A stretch of DNA of 64,000 nt. Origin: Streptomyces sp. Root1304 (lineage in GTDB: Bacteria > Actinomycetota > Actinomycetes > Streptomycetales > Streptomycetaceae). The stretch spans positions 252,809 through 316,808 of the forward strand of contig NZ_LMEP01000005.1 of assembly GCF_001426405.1 (NCBI RefSeq), read 5' to 3'. Below, one piece after another: positions 25,563 through 34,541 of the stretch. The translations under genes and the position numbers were made by a program. Position 1 is the first letter of the stretch. Every line of letters starts with the position of its first letter. The notes beneath the pieces are model-generated. The model made no database searches and was not told where the DNA came from. It saw only the letters and a list, made by a program, of their open reading frames with translations.

Positions 25563-27506
25563 CTAGGCGAGCGGGCGGCACAGCAGCGCGTCGGGGACGC
25601 CGCCGTGGTTCCACTTCCAGGTGTACGCGACACCGGCGATGTACTCGCCGTCGCCGCACTGGCCCTTGTAGTAGCCCGGTGCCCAGTCACTGCCGGTGGA
25701 GCCGCCGGTGGCCGGGCGGTTGTCGCCGCTGTTGAACCAGAGCACGCGGCCGGTGGTCGGCAGGGAGGCGGTGGCGGGCGCGCACAGCAGGGCCCACATG
25801 GCGTTGGAGCGCACGCTGTAGCCGACCGCGAAGGTGCGGTCGGGGCACTGGAGCTTGTTGTAGCCGCTCGCCCAGTCGCCCCCGGTGACGTACCGCTCGT
25901 CGCTCACGACGGTCCAGGGGCCGGTCGCCTTGGCCGGCTGGCCGGCGTCGGTGCACAGTCCTCGGCTGTCGCTGCGGGCGATGCCGACCAGGCGCTGGGT
26001 GTCCGGGCAGTTGCCCTTGCGGTTGCCGGGGGACCAGTCCGGCTTCGCCAGCATGGTGGCGGAGGCGTTGTGGTCGGCGTGGTCGAGGTCGAGCATGTTC
26101 CAGCGGGAGACCGGGGCGACGGGGCCGGTCCTGCCGGTGGTGACGAGCCGGTTCCAGTCGTCGGCGCGCCAGTCGCCGCCGTCCTGGATGCCCTGGCGGG
26201 AGCCGTCGGCGCCGTATCCGAGCAGGGCCCAGTTGTCCATCTGCGCGCCGGAGGCGTCGGTCCAGCCGACGAGGGGCCAGATCGCGAAGTCGGTGTCGTT
26301 GGCGACGAGGATGTCGGTGAAGCGGTGGAACCAGGTCTGTTCCTTGGTGTCGGTCGAGCCGCGGCCGGCCGCGCCGAACTCGCTGATCCAGACCGGGGCG
26401 GTGAAGTGCTGGCCGTCCCGGGTGACGAAGAGGGCCTCGTTGCCGACGACCTGGGCGAGCTGCTCGGGGGTGAAGTCCTCGTAGCGGGGGTCGCTGGTGG
26501 AGCCGGGGCCGCTGCCCGCGCCGGTGTTGGCGGGGCCGGTGTAGCCGTAGAAGTGGGCGGCGTACACGAGCTTGTCCGAGCGGATCAGGGTGTGGGAGAG
26601 GTTGGCCACCGGCTTCAGCTGGGGACGGCCGTGCTCCACTCCGTCAAGCGGGATGCCCGACCAGTTGATGCCCTCCATGATGATGAGCATGTCCGGGTCG
26701 GCCTGGAGGATCTTGTTCCCGGCCTGCTCGTAGGCGGCGTAGAGGTCGTGGTCGTCGAACCAGCCCCAGTTGGGGTTGTTCCAGGTGTCGCGCCGCACCT
26801 CGTTGCGCAGGTCGGTGCCGACGACGCGCTTGTTCGCCTTGTAGCGGTTCGTCAGGAACACCCAGTCGTCGACCCACTGCTGGGTGGTCTGGCTGCTGTT
26901 CCAGCGCTCGTTGCCGTCGAGCCCGCAGCAGAAGCGGGAGGTGGTGGTGTGGTTGTTGAGGATCACCGCGAAGCCGTCGGCGGTGAGGGCGGCGATGGCC
27001 GCGTCGAGGACCTGGAGGGGGGTCTTCCCCTTCAGCTGCGGGTTGGCGGCGACGGCCGTGTCCGGCACGGGGGTGGTGTTGTGGACGAGGGCGTTGGAGA
27101 ACGGCAGCCGGATGCTGTTGAGGCCCAGCCGGTGGAAGTCGGCCATGATCTCGGCCATCGGGACCCGGTCGAGGCCGAGCGGCATGTCGTGGGCGTTGAT
27201 GGTGTGGGCGTGGTTGGCGTCGTCGTTGCTGTCGCCGCTGCCGTTCCAGGTGCCCTGGGCGCCTTCCCAGTTGCCCGACTTCAGTTTGAAGCGGTTGCCG
27301 TCGGCGTCGACGATCCAGCGGCCGCGGGTGCTGAGGGGTGCCGTCCAGGACGCGGCGAGCTGCGGCCCGGTGAGGGGGACGGGGGGTGTCACCGCCTCGG
27401 CCGCCGTGGGCTGGAGGGGGGCGGCTGCGGCCGGGGTGCCGAGAAGCAGCGCGGACAGGACGGCCAGGGCCGAAGTCCCGCGTCGGAGCAGTGTGCGAGG
27501 TGGCAC
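25563..27506 (-). CDS. Secreted GH5 glycoside hydrolase with C-terminal triple repeat
   Basis: A 647-residue exported enzyme. A Sec-type signal peptide (residues 1-29, AAAA cleavage region) precedes a GH5 (cellulase-type) barrel, about 55-460. Asn235-Glu236 (LRNEV) is the acid/base pair and Glu376 (WISEFG) the nucleophile. The last 160 residues hold three copies of a unit with the pattern D-W-x-x-G-x-x-K-x-x-C ... L-C, starting at 490, 544 and 607. They are probably a carbohydrate- or wall-binding module. GTG 27506 follows AAGGAG. In the galactoside cassette it may cut a beta-mannan or galactomannan to fragments for the importer; the substrate is inferred. Confidence 0.88.
   Translation of the reverse strand: MPPRTLLRRGTSALAVLSALLLGTPAAAAPLQPTAAEAVTPPVPLTGPQLAASWTAPLSTRGRWIVDADGNRFKLKSGNWEGAQGTWNGSGDSNDDANHAHTINAHDMPLGLDRVPMAEIMADFHRLGLNSIRLPFSNALVHNTTPVPDTAVAANPQLKGKTPLQVLDAAIAALTADGFAVILNNHTTTSRFCCGLDGNERWNSSQTTQQWVDDWVFLTNRYKANKRVVGTDLRNEVRRDTWNNPNWGWFDDHDLYAAYEQAGNKILQADPDMLIIMEGINWSGIPLDGVEHGRPQLKPVANLSHTLIRSDKLVYAAHFYGYTGPANTGAGSGPGSTSDPRYEDFTPEQLAQVVGNEALFVTRDGQHFTAPVWISEFGAAGRGSTDTKEQTWFHRFTDILVANDTDFAIWPLVGWTDASGAQMDNWALLGYGADGSRQGIQDGGDWRADDWNRLVTTGRTGPVAPVSRWNMLDLDHADHNASATMLAKPDWSPGNRKGNCPDTQRLVGIARSDSRGLCTDAGQPAKATGPWTVVSDERYVTGGDWASGYNKLQCPDRTFAVGYSVRSNAMWALLCAPATASLPTTGRVLWFNSGDNRPATGGSTGSDWAPGYYKGQCGDGEYIAGVAYTWKWNHGGVPDALLCRPLA
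25566..26042 (-). repeat. Three-copy protein repeat in the GH5 C-terminus
   Basis: Codes for residues 489-647 of the GH5 protein. Copies begin at Asp490, Asp544 and Asp607, each opening D-W-(S/A)-x-G and closing with a Leu-Cys pair 28-36 residues later. Two cysteines per copy could form an internal disulfide in the secreted protein. I do not recognise it as a named carbohydrate-binding module. Confidence 0.7.
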
Positions 27507-27617
27507 GGTGTCTCCTTGGTCGTGGAGGGGGGATGAGCCTGTTCTCGTGGTGCGGTCCGTGGGAGCGGCGTGGGGGCGGGGCCGCGGGCTCGCGGCCCGG
27601 CCCCCGGGCTCGGTGGG

Positions 27618-28463
27618 TCAGCCCTTGAGGCCGCTGGTGGCGATGCCTTCGACGATGTAGCGCTGGGCGACGAGGAACATGACGACCAGGGGGGTGATGG
27701 TGACGACGGCGCCGGCGAACAGCCCCGGGAGGTTGATCGTCTGCGCGGTGAGGAAGGTGGAGAGCGCGATCTGCGCGGTCCAGGCGGAGGGGTCCTGGCC
27801 GATGACCAGGGGCCACAGGAAGGAGTTCCAGCTGTCGATGAAGGACAGCGCGCCGAGCGAGGCCAGCATCGCTCCGGAGCTCGGCAGGGCGATCCTGCGG
27901 TAGAGGCCGAACCAGCCGAGGCCGTCGAGCCGGCCGGCCTCCTCGATCTCGGTCGGGAACTGCAGGTAGAAGTTGCGGAACAGCAGGACCGCGAAGGGGT
28001 TGAAGAGGCCGGGCACGATGATGCCCCAGAGGGTGTTGACGCCTCCCATGGAGCCGACGACTACGAAGGTCGGCACGAAGGTGACCGAGCCGGGGATCAT
28101 CAGGGTCGCCACCACCAGGGCGAGCAGGACGCCGCGTCCGGGGACGGGGATCCGGGCGAGGGCGTAGCCGGCGGCGGAGGCCAGGAGGGTGGAGACGGGT
28201 GCGGTGATGCCGGCGATCAGCAGCGAGTTGCCGAGCGCCCGGCCCATGGAGACGGCGGGGTCGCCGAACAGCTCGGTGAAGTTCTCGAAGTGCATGGTGG
28301 AGGGCCACCACGTCCACTCCGGAGCGGTCAGGCTCCGGGAGTCCATGAGCGAGTTGCGCAGCATCAGGTAGAAGGGCGCGAGGAAGACGGCCATGAGCAG
28401 GCCGATGAGCAGGCCGCGGGTGAGGAGGCGGCCGGCTCGGGGCAGTCCGGGCAGGGTGGTCAT
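27618..28463 (-). CDS. Sugar ABC transporter permease (MalG type)
   Basis: A 281-residue permease with six hydrophobic segments and the ATPase-docking EAA loop at about residues 185-205 (EIEEAGRLDG...GLYRRIALP). It is the second permease of a CUT1 carbohydrate importer, following the MalF-type gene by 7 bases. No ATPase gene is present nearby, as is usual in Streptomyces, where a shared MsiK ATPase energises many sugar importers. Confidence 0.92.
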   Translation of the reverse strand: MTTLPGLPRAGRLLTRGLLIGLLMAVFLAPFYLMLRNSLMDSRSLTAPEWTWWPSTMHFENFTELFGDPAVSMGRALGNSLLIAGITAPVSTLLASAAGYALARIPVPGRGVLLALVVATLMIPGSVTFVPTFVVVGSMGGVNTLWGIIVPGLFNPFAVLLFRNFYLQFPTEIEEAGRLDGLGWFGLYRRIALPSSGAMLASLGALSFIDSWNSFLWPLVIGQDPSAWTAQIALSTFLTAQTINLPGLFAGAVVTITPLVVMFLVAQRYIVEGIATSGLKG

Positions 28464-28470
28464 GCGCGTC

Positions 28471-29523
28471 TCACTCTCCGCTCCTGCCGAATCCGGTGAA
28501 CCGTCCCTGTACCAGCGTCACTCCGACGATGACGGCGGTGAGCAGGAAGGCTCCGGCGGAGCCGAGGCCGTAGTTCTGGCTGCCCATCGCGGTGTTGTAG
28601 AGGTGGACCAGTGGGGTCTGTACGGGGGCGGTGCCGGCTCCGGAGAGCCCGATGCTGAACAGGTTGTAGAACTCGTCGAAGGCCTGGAAGGCGGCGATGA
28701 AGAGCAGCATCAGCACGGCGACGGAGGTGTTCCGCAGCATCGGCAGGGTGATCCTGGTCAGCAGTCGCAGTCCGGTGGCGCCGTCGAGCGCGGCGGCCTC
28801 GTTGACCTCGCGGGGGATGGCCTGGAGGCCGGCGAGGAAGAGCACCATGTAGAAGCCGACCTGTAGCCAGAGACGCAGGGTGACGAGGACGACCCAGTAG
28901 AGCGGCGGCGATGTGGACTGCAGCCAGGCCACGGGCTCCGCCCCGAACCATCCGCCGATCGTGTTGGCGATGCCCGCCGGCAGGCCGTTGAACAGCGACA
29001 TCTTCCACAGCAGGGACGCGGCGACGTAGGAGACGGCGGCCGGGATGAGGAAGGTGGTGCGCAGCAGGGCCCGGCCCCGCCGGACCCGGTGCACGAGCAG
29101 GGCGAGTCCGAGGGAGGCGGCGAAGGTGACCGGCACGATGAAGGCGGTGAACACCAGGATCTGGACCAGGGAACCCCGGAAGGCCTCGTCGGCCAGGAGC
29201 GTCCGGTAGTTCTCGAGTCCGACCCAGTTGCCGAGGGCGATGGTGCCGCGTGCGTCGCTGAGGCTGAGCAGGAAGCTCCAGCCGATCGCGACGTACTTGA
29301 AGATGCCGAGGCCGATCAGGACCGGCGCCGTCAGCACCACGAAGGCGGTCCAGCCGGACCGGCCGACGCGCGGACGCGTCGGGCGGGCCCCGCCGGAGCG
29401 GGCCCGGCCGGGGAACGACCGGCCCGCGCGTGGTCCGGCGGCGTCGGGCGACCCGCCGGCGTGTGGCGGACCGGAGTCCGCCGCCCTCCCGGGCTTCTGT
29501 GTCATGTCGGTCACCGGGTTCAC
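28471..29523 (-). CDS. Sugar ABC transporter permease (MalF type)
   Basis: A 350-residue permease with a Pro/Gly/Arg-rich N-terminal tail of about 50 residues, six hydrophobic segments and the EAA loop (VNEAAALDGATG...LLTRITLPML). GTG 29523 overlaps the binding-protein stop (GTGA), so it is translationally coupled; an internal ATG at 29505 is the alternative start. It forms the membrane channel with the MalG-type protein. Confidence 0.9.
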   Translation of the reverse strand: MNPVTDMTQKPGRAADSGPPHAGGSPDAAGPRAGRSFPGRARSGGARPTRPRVGRSGWTAFVVLTAPVLIGLGIFKYVAIGWSFLLSLSDARGTIALGNWVGLENYRTLLADEAFRGSLVQILVFTAFIVPVTFAASLGLALLVHRVRRGRALLRTTFLIPAAVSYVAASLLWKMSLFNGLPAGIANTIGGWFGAEPVAWLQSTSPPLYWVVLVTLRLWLQVGFYMVLFLAGLQAIPREVNEAAALDGATGLRLLTRITLPMLRNTSVAVLMLLFIAAFQAFDEFYNLFSIGLSGAGTAPVQTPLVHLYNTAMGSQNYGLGSAGAFLLTAVIVGVTLVQGRFTGFGRSGE

Positions 29524-30803
29524 GCGCCGCGCTGCTTGTCTATCTCGCCCTGGGCCTTCTTGACTGCGTCCGCGAGGAGGCTCGCCGGGTCGCCGTCACC
29601 GGCGACGATCTTCGCCGCGGCGGCGTTGAACGCGCTGCTCACGGCGGTGTCCCAGGTGCCGGGGTAGTGCTTCCCGTACTTCTGGGAGAGCATCACGGAC
29701 TCCTTGGCCGCACCGGTGGAGAGCTTCTTCGCGGAGGCCGCCACGGAGACGCGCGGCGGGACGTGGAAGCCGTAGCTCTCGGCGAAGTCCTTCTGCAGGT
29801 CGGCCTGCTGGACCCAGAGCCACTGGACGAACTTCTTGGCCGCCGCCGTGTTCTTGCCCTTGGCGTTGACGCAGCTGGTCCAGCCGCCGACGCGGACGAC
29901 GGGGGCCGCGCCGGTCTTGAAGGCGGGCCAGGGCACGACCCCGAAGTCGTCGCCGAGCGCTTCGCTGATGGCGGGCATCGCCCAGAGGCCGCACCACTGC
30001 ATCGGGACGACGCCCTGGGTGAAGGCGGAGGGGTCGCCCCAGTCCGTGGTGAAGCCGAGCAGCAGCGACTTGTCGTCGTGCAGGCGCTTCAGGCCGGTCA
30101 GCGCTTCGAGGGCCTGGGCCGAGCCGAACGCGACCTTGCCCTCGGGGGTCACGAGGTCGCCGCCGTTGGAGAAGACGGCGAGGGTCCCGGAGTCGCCGAG
30201 GCCGTCGTTGCCGACGAACAGGCCCTTGCTCTTCTTGGTGCTCAGGGCCTTCGCGGCGGCGACGAGCTCGTCGAAGGTGGTGGGGGGCTTGATCCCGGCC
30301 TTCGCCAGGACGCTCTTGCGGTAGTAGAGCATCATGACGTCGTCGATCATCTTGACGCCGTAGAGCTTGCCGTTGACGCCGACCGATTCGACGGCGTTCT
30401 TGTTGAAGTCGCCCTTGGCGCTGCCGTACACGTCGTCGATCGCGGCGATCTGGCCCCGGCGGGCGAGGTTCTCGTTGAAGTCGCCGATCTCGAAGACGTC
30501 GGGGGCGGCTTCGGTGAGCAGGGTCGCGTTGAGCTTGCTGGAGTAGTCGCCGGGGACCCAGGTCACCTTGACGGCGATGTCGGGGTTGGCCTTGGTGAAG
30601 GCGGTGGCGTAGCGGAGCACGGCCTGCTGGGTGCCGGCCTCGCCGTAGGCGTGGTACCAGACGTTGAGGGTGGTCTTCGCCCCGGAGGCGGAGCCGCCGG
30701 TGGGATCGGTGCTGCAGGCGGTGCTCAGGACGCTTCCGGCGGCGACGAGCAGGGATCCCGTGAGGAATCCGCGTCGGCTAAGCTCGGCTCTGCGTGCGCT
30801 CAT
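29520..30803 (-). CDS. Sugar ABC transporter substrate-binding lipoprotein
   Basis: A 427-residue CUT1-type binding protein. The N-terminus has twin arginines (LSRRGFLTG, residues 8-16) and a lipobox LSTAC, so it is probably exported by Tat and lipidated. The mature part starts with the TTLNVWYHAYGE strand typical of family 1 solute-binding proteins. It is the first gene of the importer operon, 121 bases downstream of the ROK regulator. Neighbouring GH35, GH36 and GH5 genes point to galacto- or mannooligosaccharides as ligand. Confidence 0.9.
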   Translation of the reverse strand: MSARRAELSRRGFLTGSLLVAAGSVLSTACSTDPTGGSASGAKTTLNVWYHAYGEAGTQQAVLRYATAFTKANPDIAVKVTWVPGDYSSKLNATLLTEAAPDVFEIGDFNENLARRGQIAAIDDVYGSAKGDFNKNAVESVGVNGKLYGVKMIDDVMMLYYRKSVLAKAGIKPPTTFDELVAAAKALSTKKSKGLFVGNDGLGDSGTLAVFSNGGDLVTPEGKVAFGSAQALEALTGLKRLHDDKSLLLGFTTDWGDPSAFTQGVVPMQWCGLWAMPAISEALGDDFGVVPWPAFKTGAAPVVRVGGWTSCVNAKGKNTAAAKKFVQWLWVQQADLQKDFAESYGFHVPPRVSVAASAKKLSTGAAKESVMLSQKYGKHYPGTWDTAVSSAFNAAAAKIVAGDGDPASLLADAVKKAQGEIDKQRGA

Positions 30804-30924
30804 GTTCCGTCCTTCTGTGAGGGTGTGTGCTGGGCGGATGTGCTACCTGGCCGGGCGCCTTCGTCAGTGCTTGCCGGCAGAGGAGGGCGACGGCCAGGGA
30901 GTCGTACGTGACGGCTGTGGGGAT

Positions 30925-32115
30925 TCAGCCGGCGCCGACCGTGGGAGTGGCCGCGTACTGCGGGAAGAGGGCCTGGATGGCCACGGCCGCGCCGCCGCGG
31001 GCCCACTCCTCCCAGGGGAGCGGCCGGAGCGACAGCGGGCACCGGGCCGCGGTGCCGAAGACCTGAGCGGCGTACGCGTCCTGGATGTGACGGCCGACCA
31101 GGTCGTAGGCGTCGACCCCTTCACCGCTGACGACGACCCGCTCGGGTCCGATGACGTTGACGAGTGCGGCGATGCCGGTCCCGATGGCGTTCCCGGCTCG
31201 GGCGAAGGCCTCGCGCGCCGTCTCGTGGCCGTCGCGGGCCATCCGCACGACCTCGTCGAACGTGAGGTGTGCGTTCGCGGTGTCGTGGCGGACCCGGGCG
31301 CGGATCGCGTCGGTCGAGGCGATGGCCTCGACGCAGCCGCGGGCCCCGCACCGGCAGCGCGGACCGGTCGGGTCGACGCAGATGTGTCCCACCTCGCCGG
31401 CGACTCCGTAGGCGCCCCTGAGCAGGCGCCCGTTGACGACGAGGGCGGATCCGATACCCGCGCCGATGGTGACCAGCGCGAAGTATCCGGTGCCGATGCC
31501 TTCGCCGAACCAGTGCTCGGCGACGGTGAGGGCCCGGACGTCGTTCTCGACGGTGACCGACAGACCGGTGGCAGCGGTGAGGAGTTCGGCGAGCGGGACG
31601 TCCCGCCAGCCGAGGAGTCCCGAGTGGCGGAGCCGTCCGCCGTCGCGGTCCACGTCTCCGTTGACCGCGACACCGAGGTGACGCGTACGGTCCCGGAAAG
31701 CCGGTCCGCTGTCAAGGAGTTCGTCGACGAGTTCGGCGACGAGCGGGGCGACGGCCTCGGGGGTGCACGCGCCCAGCGGGCGTACGGCCGTGGCCCGGAC
31801 GCCGGCCCGCAGGTCGCAGACGGCGCCGAACAGCTGGTCGACGCTGATCTTCAGGCCGATGAAGTACTCCCGGTCGGGGTCGACCGCGAGCGGGTTGACC
31901 GGGCGGCCCGCGCCGGGTGCGGTGCGCTCCGGCGGCAGTTCGTACAGGTAGCCGTCGTCGATGAGGGGCCTGGCGGCCTTGGTGACGGCGGTCGATGAGA
32001 GTCCCGTGCGCCGCGCCAGTTCCACTCGGCTGAGCGGTCCTTCGGCGAGGAGCAGGGCGAGCACCGCGGTCTCGGCGGGTGCGGTGACCAAGGGCTGCGG
32101 GGGAGGTCGAAACAC
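30925..32115 (-). CDS. ROK-family transcriptional repressor
   Basis: A 396-residue ROK protein: a winged helix near the N-terminus (LSRVELARRTGLSSTAVTK, about 28-46), then the sugar-kinase-like fold with the zinc motif C-x-C-G-x-x-G-C-x-E (CRCGARGCVE). The ATP-binding residues are not needed in regulators. GTG 32115 is chosen because the conserved part begins there, but no strong ribosome site is seen; TTG 32133 is an alternative. It is divergent from the GH36 gene and upstream of the importer operon. It probably represses both until a sugar or sugar phosphate binds. Confidence 0.87.
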   Translation of the reverse strand: MFRPPPQPLVTAPAETAVLALLLAEGPLSRVELARRTGLSSTAVTKAARPLIDDGYLYELPPERTAPGAGRPVNPLAVDPDREYFIGLKISVDQLFGAVCDLRAGVRATAVRPLGACTPEAVAPLVAELVDELLDSGPAFRDRTRHLGVAVNGDVDRDGGRLRHSGLLGWRDVPLAELLTAATGLSVTVENDVRALTVAEHWFGEGIGTGYFALVTIGAGIGSALVVNGRLLRGAYGVAGEVGHICVDPTGPRCRCGARGCVEAIASTDAIRARVRHDTANAHLTFDEVVRMARDGHETAREAFARAGNAIGTGIAALVNVIGPERVVVSGEGVDAYDLVGRHIQDAYAAQVFGTAARCPLSLRPLPWEEWARGGAAVAIQALFPQYAATPTVGAG

Positions 32116-32130
32116 GCTAGAAACGTAGAG

Positions 32131-32161
32131 CAAATAAATAACTTCTTCCAGTATTGATTTA
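32131..32161. promoter_or_regulatory. AT-rich candidate operator between ROK and GH36 genes
   Basis: A strikingly AT-rich patch in GC-rich DNA. TAAATAA at 32135-32141 and TGATTTA at 32155-32161 form an imperfect inverted repeat (TAAAT-N-A type arms). ROK repressors of sugar operons often bind AT-rich palindromes, so this is the likely control site for both directions. Confidence 0.45.
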
Positions 32162-32293
32162 CGAGTTGGGCGGGCCCTACGCTCGGGGCCGCCTCCGTGC
32201 CCACTCCGGGGACGCCTCCGTCACGGCGCCGTCTTCGCGTCATACGGCCCTGGAACCAAGCCTGTTACTCCACGCACGACAGGGGACCCATCC

Positions 32294-34429
32294 GTGCTCG
32301 CCACGCTCCCGCCCGTCACCTTCGACCCCCAACTCGGCCTGGCGGTCCTGCGCACGCCGAACAGCCTGTACGCGCTCCGCATCGGCGCCGACGGCAGCCC
32401 CCGGCACCTGTACTGGGGGGCGCCGCTCGACGCGCTCTCCCTCGCCGCGCTCCCCGAGGCGGTCTCCCCCGCCGACAGCAGCTTCGAGGCCGACGCCGCC
32501 CCGGACGAACTCGCGCCGCAGACCGGGGCGCGCTTCGGTCCCGCCGGACTCCAGGTCCGCTTCGCCGACGGCACCCGCGGCGCCCAGTGGCGGTTCGCCG
32601 GCCACTCCGTCGGAGGAGTGGCCGGAGGGGACCTCCGGCTGGTCCTGGAGGACCGGCACCGTCCCCTGCGGGCCGAACTCCACTACCGGGTACGGCCCGA
32701 CACGGACGTCGTGGAGCGCTGGACGGAACTGACCCACACCGGGGACGCGGACGGCCCCCCGGACCCGGTCACCGTCGGCCGGCTGGACTCGGCGTCCTGG
32801 ACCGCTCCCCCGCTGGCCGACTACCGGCTCAGCCATCTGGTCGGCGGCTGGAACAGCGAGTTCCAGCTCCAGCGCGACCGACTGCCCGTCGCGGAGACCG
32901 TGCTGACGAGCCGTCGCGGGATCACCGGTCACCACGCGAGCCCCTGGCTGGCGGTCGACGACGGCTCCGCAGCCGAGGAGCACGGTGAGGTGTGGAGCAC
33001 CGCGCTCGCCTGGAGCGGGAGCTGGCGCGTCACGGTCCAACGCGACCCGGTCGGCCGCACCACCTGGACCGGTGGCTTCGGTCACGAGGGGATCAGCTGG
33101 ACGCTGCGGCCCGGCGAGAGCCTCCGCACTCCGGTGTACGCGGGCCTGTACTCCCCCGACGGCTTCGGCGGCACCAGTCGCGGCTGGCACCGGTACGTCA
33201 GCGGGCACGTCCTGCCGGAGCCCGAGCGGGACCGGCCGGTGCTCTACAACTCCTGGGAAGCCACCGGATTCGACGTCGACGAGGCCGGTCAGATCCGGCT
33301 GGCGCACCTGGCCGCCGGCGTCGGCGCCGAACTCTTCGTCCTGGACGACGGCTGGTTCGGCACCCGCGGCGACGACCGCTCCGGGCTCGGCGACTGGACC
33401 CCCCGCCCCGAAGCCTTCCCGAACGGGCTGCGTCCGCTCGCCGACGAGGTGCACCGCCTGGGCATGGACTTCGGGCTCTGGGTGGAACCGGAGATGGTCA
33501 ACCCCGACAGCGAGCTGTACCGGGCCCATCCGGACTGGGTCCTGAACTCCCCCCGGCTGGACGCCACGGAGCTGCGCAACCAGCTGGTGCTGAACTTCGC
33601 CCGGCCCGAGGTCGAGGAGTGGGCGCTCACGACCCTGGACGGGCTCGTCACCGCCCATGGCGTCGACTGGCTCAAGTGGGACGCCAACCGCGCCTTCACC
33701 GAGGCCGGCTGGGACGGCCACCCCGACCCCGACCGCCTCTGGATCGACCACACCCGGGCCGTCCACCGGATCATGGACCGGCTCCGCGCCGCGCACCCGG
33801 GTCTGCGCATCGAGGCCTGCGCGGGCGGCGGCGGGCGGGTCGACCTCGGCATGCTCGCCCGTACCGACCAGGCCTGGACCTCGGACAACACCGACCCCGT
33901 CGACCGGATCGGCATCCAGCACGGCTTCGGCCAGCTCTTCCCCGCGCGGGCGATGGCCGCCTGGGTCACCGACAGCCCCAACGTCGCCACCGGCCGCCGC
34001 ACCCCGCTGCGCTTCCGCTTCCACGTCTCCATGGCCGGCGCGCTGGGACTCGGCGGGGACCTCACCTCCTGGTCCGAGGAGGAGCTCGCGGAGACCGCCG
34101 AACTCGTCGCCCTCTACAAGCGGATCCGCCCGCTCGTCCAGCGCGGGCAGCAGTACCGCGTCACCCCGCCGGGACCGGTGACCGCCGTCCACTACGCGGC
34201 ACCCGACGACAGCGAGCACGCGGTCCTGGTCTGGCGCCCCACCACCCGCTTCGGCCACCGGCCCGAGCCGGTGCGGCTGCCGGCGCTCGACCCCGGGGCG
34301 CGGTACCTCGACCTGGACCTCGACCGCGAGTACAGCGGAGCGGTCCTGGTCCTCCAAGGCCTCGATCCCCGGCTTCCCGCCGGCGACTACGCCAGCAGTG
34401 TGATCCGGCTCCGCCGCGTCGCTCCCTGA
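32294..34429 (+). CDS. GH36 alpha-galactosidase
   Basis: A 711-residue family 36 enzyme with N-terminal beta-supersandwich, central barrel and C-terminal beta domain. The nucleophile is Asp463 in LKWDANR, the acid/base is Asp531 in TSDNTDPVDR, and the CAGGGGRVDLG motif lies between them. There is no signal peptide, so it cleaves alpha-1,6-galactose from imported oligosaccharides in the cytoplasm. GTG 32294 follows AGGGGACC. Divergent from the ROK repressor across an AT-rich operator candidate, it completes a cassette that would use galactomannan or raffinose-type sugars. Confidence 0.93.
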   Translation: MLATLPPVTFDPQLGLAVLRTPNSLYALRIGADGSPRHLYWGAPLDALSLAALPEAVSPADSSFEADAAPDELAPQTGARFGPAGLQVRFADGTRGAQWRFAGHSVGGVAGGDLRLVLEDRHRPLRAELHYRVRPDTDVVERWTELTHTGDADGPPDPVTVGRLDSASWTAPPLADYRLSHLVGGWNSEFQLQRDRLPVAETVLTSRRGITGHHASPWLAVDDGSAAEEHGEVWSTALAWSGSWRVTVQRDPVGRTTWTGGFGHEGISWTLRPGESLRTPVYAGLYSPDGFGGTSRGWHRYVSGHVLPEPERDRPVLYNSWEATGFDVDEAGQIRLAHLAAGVGAELFVLDDGWFGTRGDDRSGLGDWTPRPEAFPNGLRPLADEVHRLGMDFGLWVEPEMVNPDSELYRAHPDWVLNSPRLDATELRNQLVLNFARPEVEEWALTTLDGLVTAHGVDWLKWDANRAFTEAGWDGHPDPDRLWIDHTRAVHRIMDRLRAAHPGLRIEACAGGGGRVDLGMLARTDQAWTSDNTDPVDRIGIQHGFGQLFPARAMAAWVTDSPNVATGRRTPLRFRFHVSMAGALGLGGDLTSWSEEELAETAELVALYKRIRPLVQRGQQYRVTPPGPVTAVHYAAPDDSEHAVLVWRPTTRFGHRPEPVRLPALDPGARYLDLDLDREYSGAVLVLQGLDPRLPAGDYASSVIRLRRVAP

Positions 34430-34448
34430 GCACGACGCCCTCCGGCGG

Positions 34449-34482
34449 GTGTGCGGCGGGCGGGCAACAGGCTGCCGCACAC
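34449..34482 (+). terminator. Weak hairpin after GH36 gene
   Basis: GTGTGCGGC / GCCGCACAC, a perfect 9-base stem with a 16-base loop, 20 bases after the GH36 stop. No U-tract. Confidence 0.4.
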
Positions 34483-34541
34483 CTCATCCCCTCGCCCATC
34501 CCCCAACGCCCTTCCCTTCCCACGACACCCTGGACCGGATC

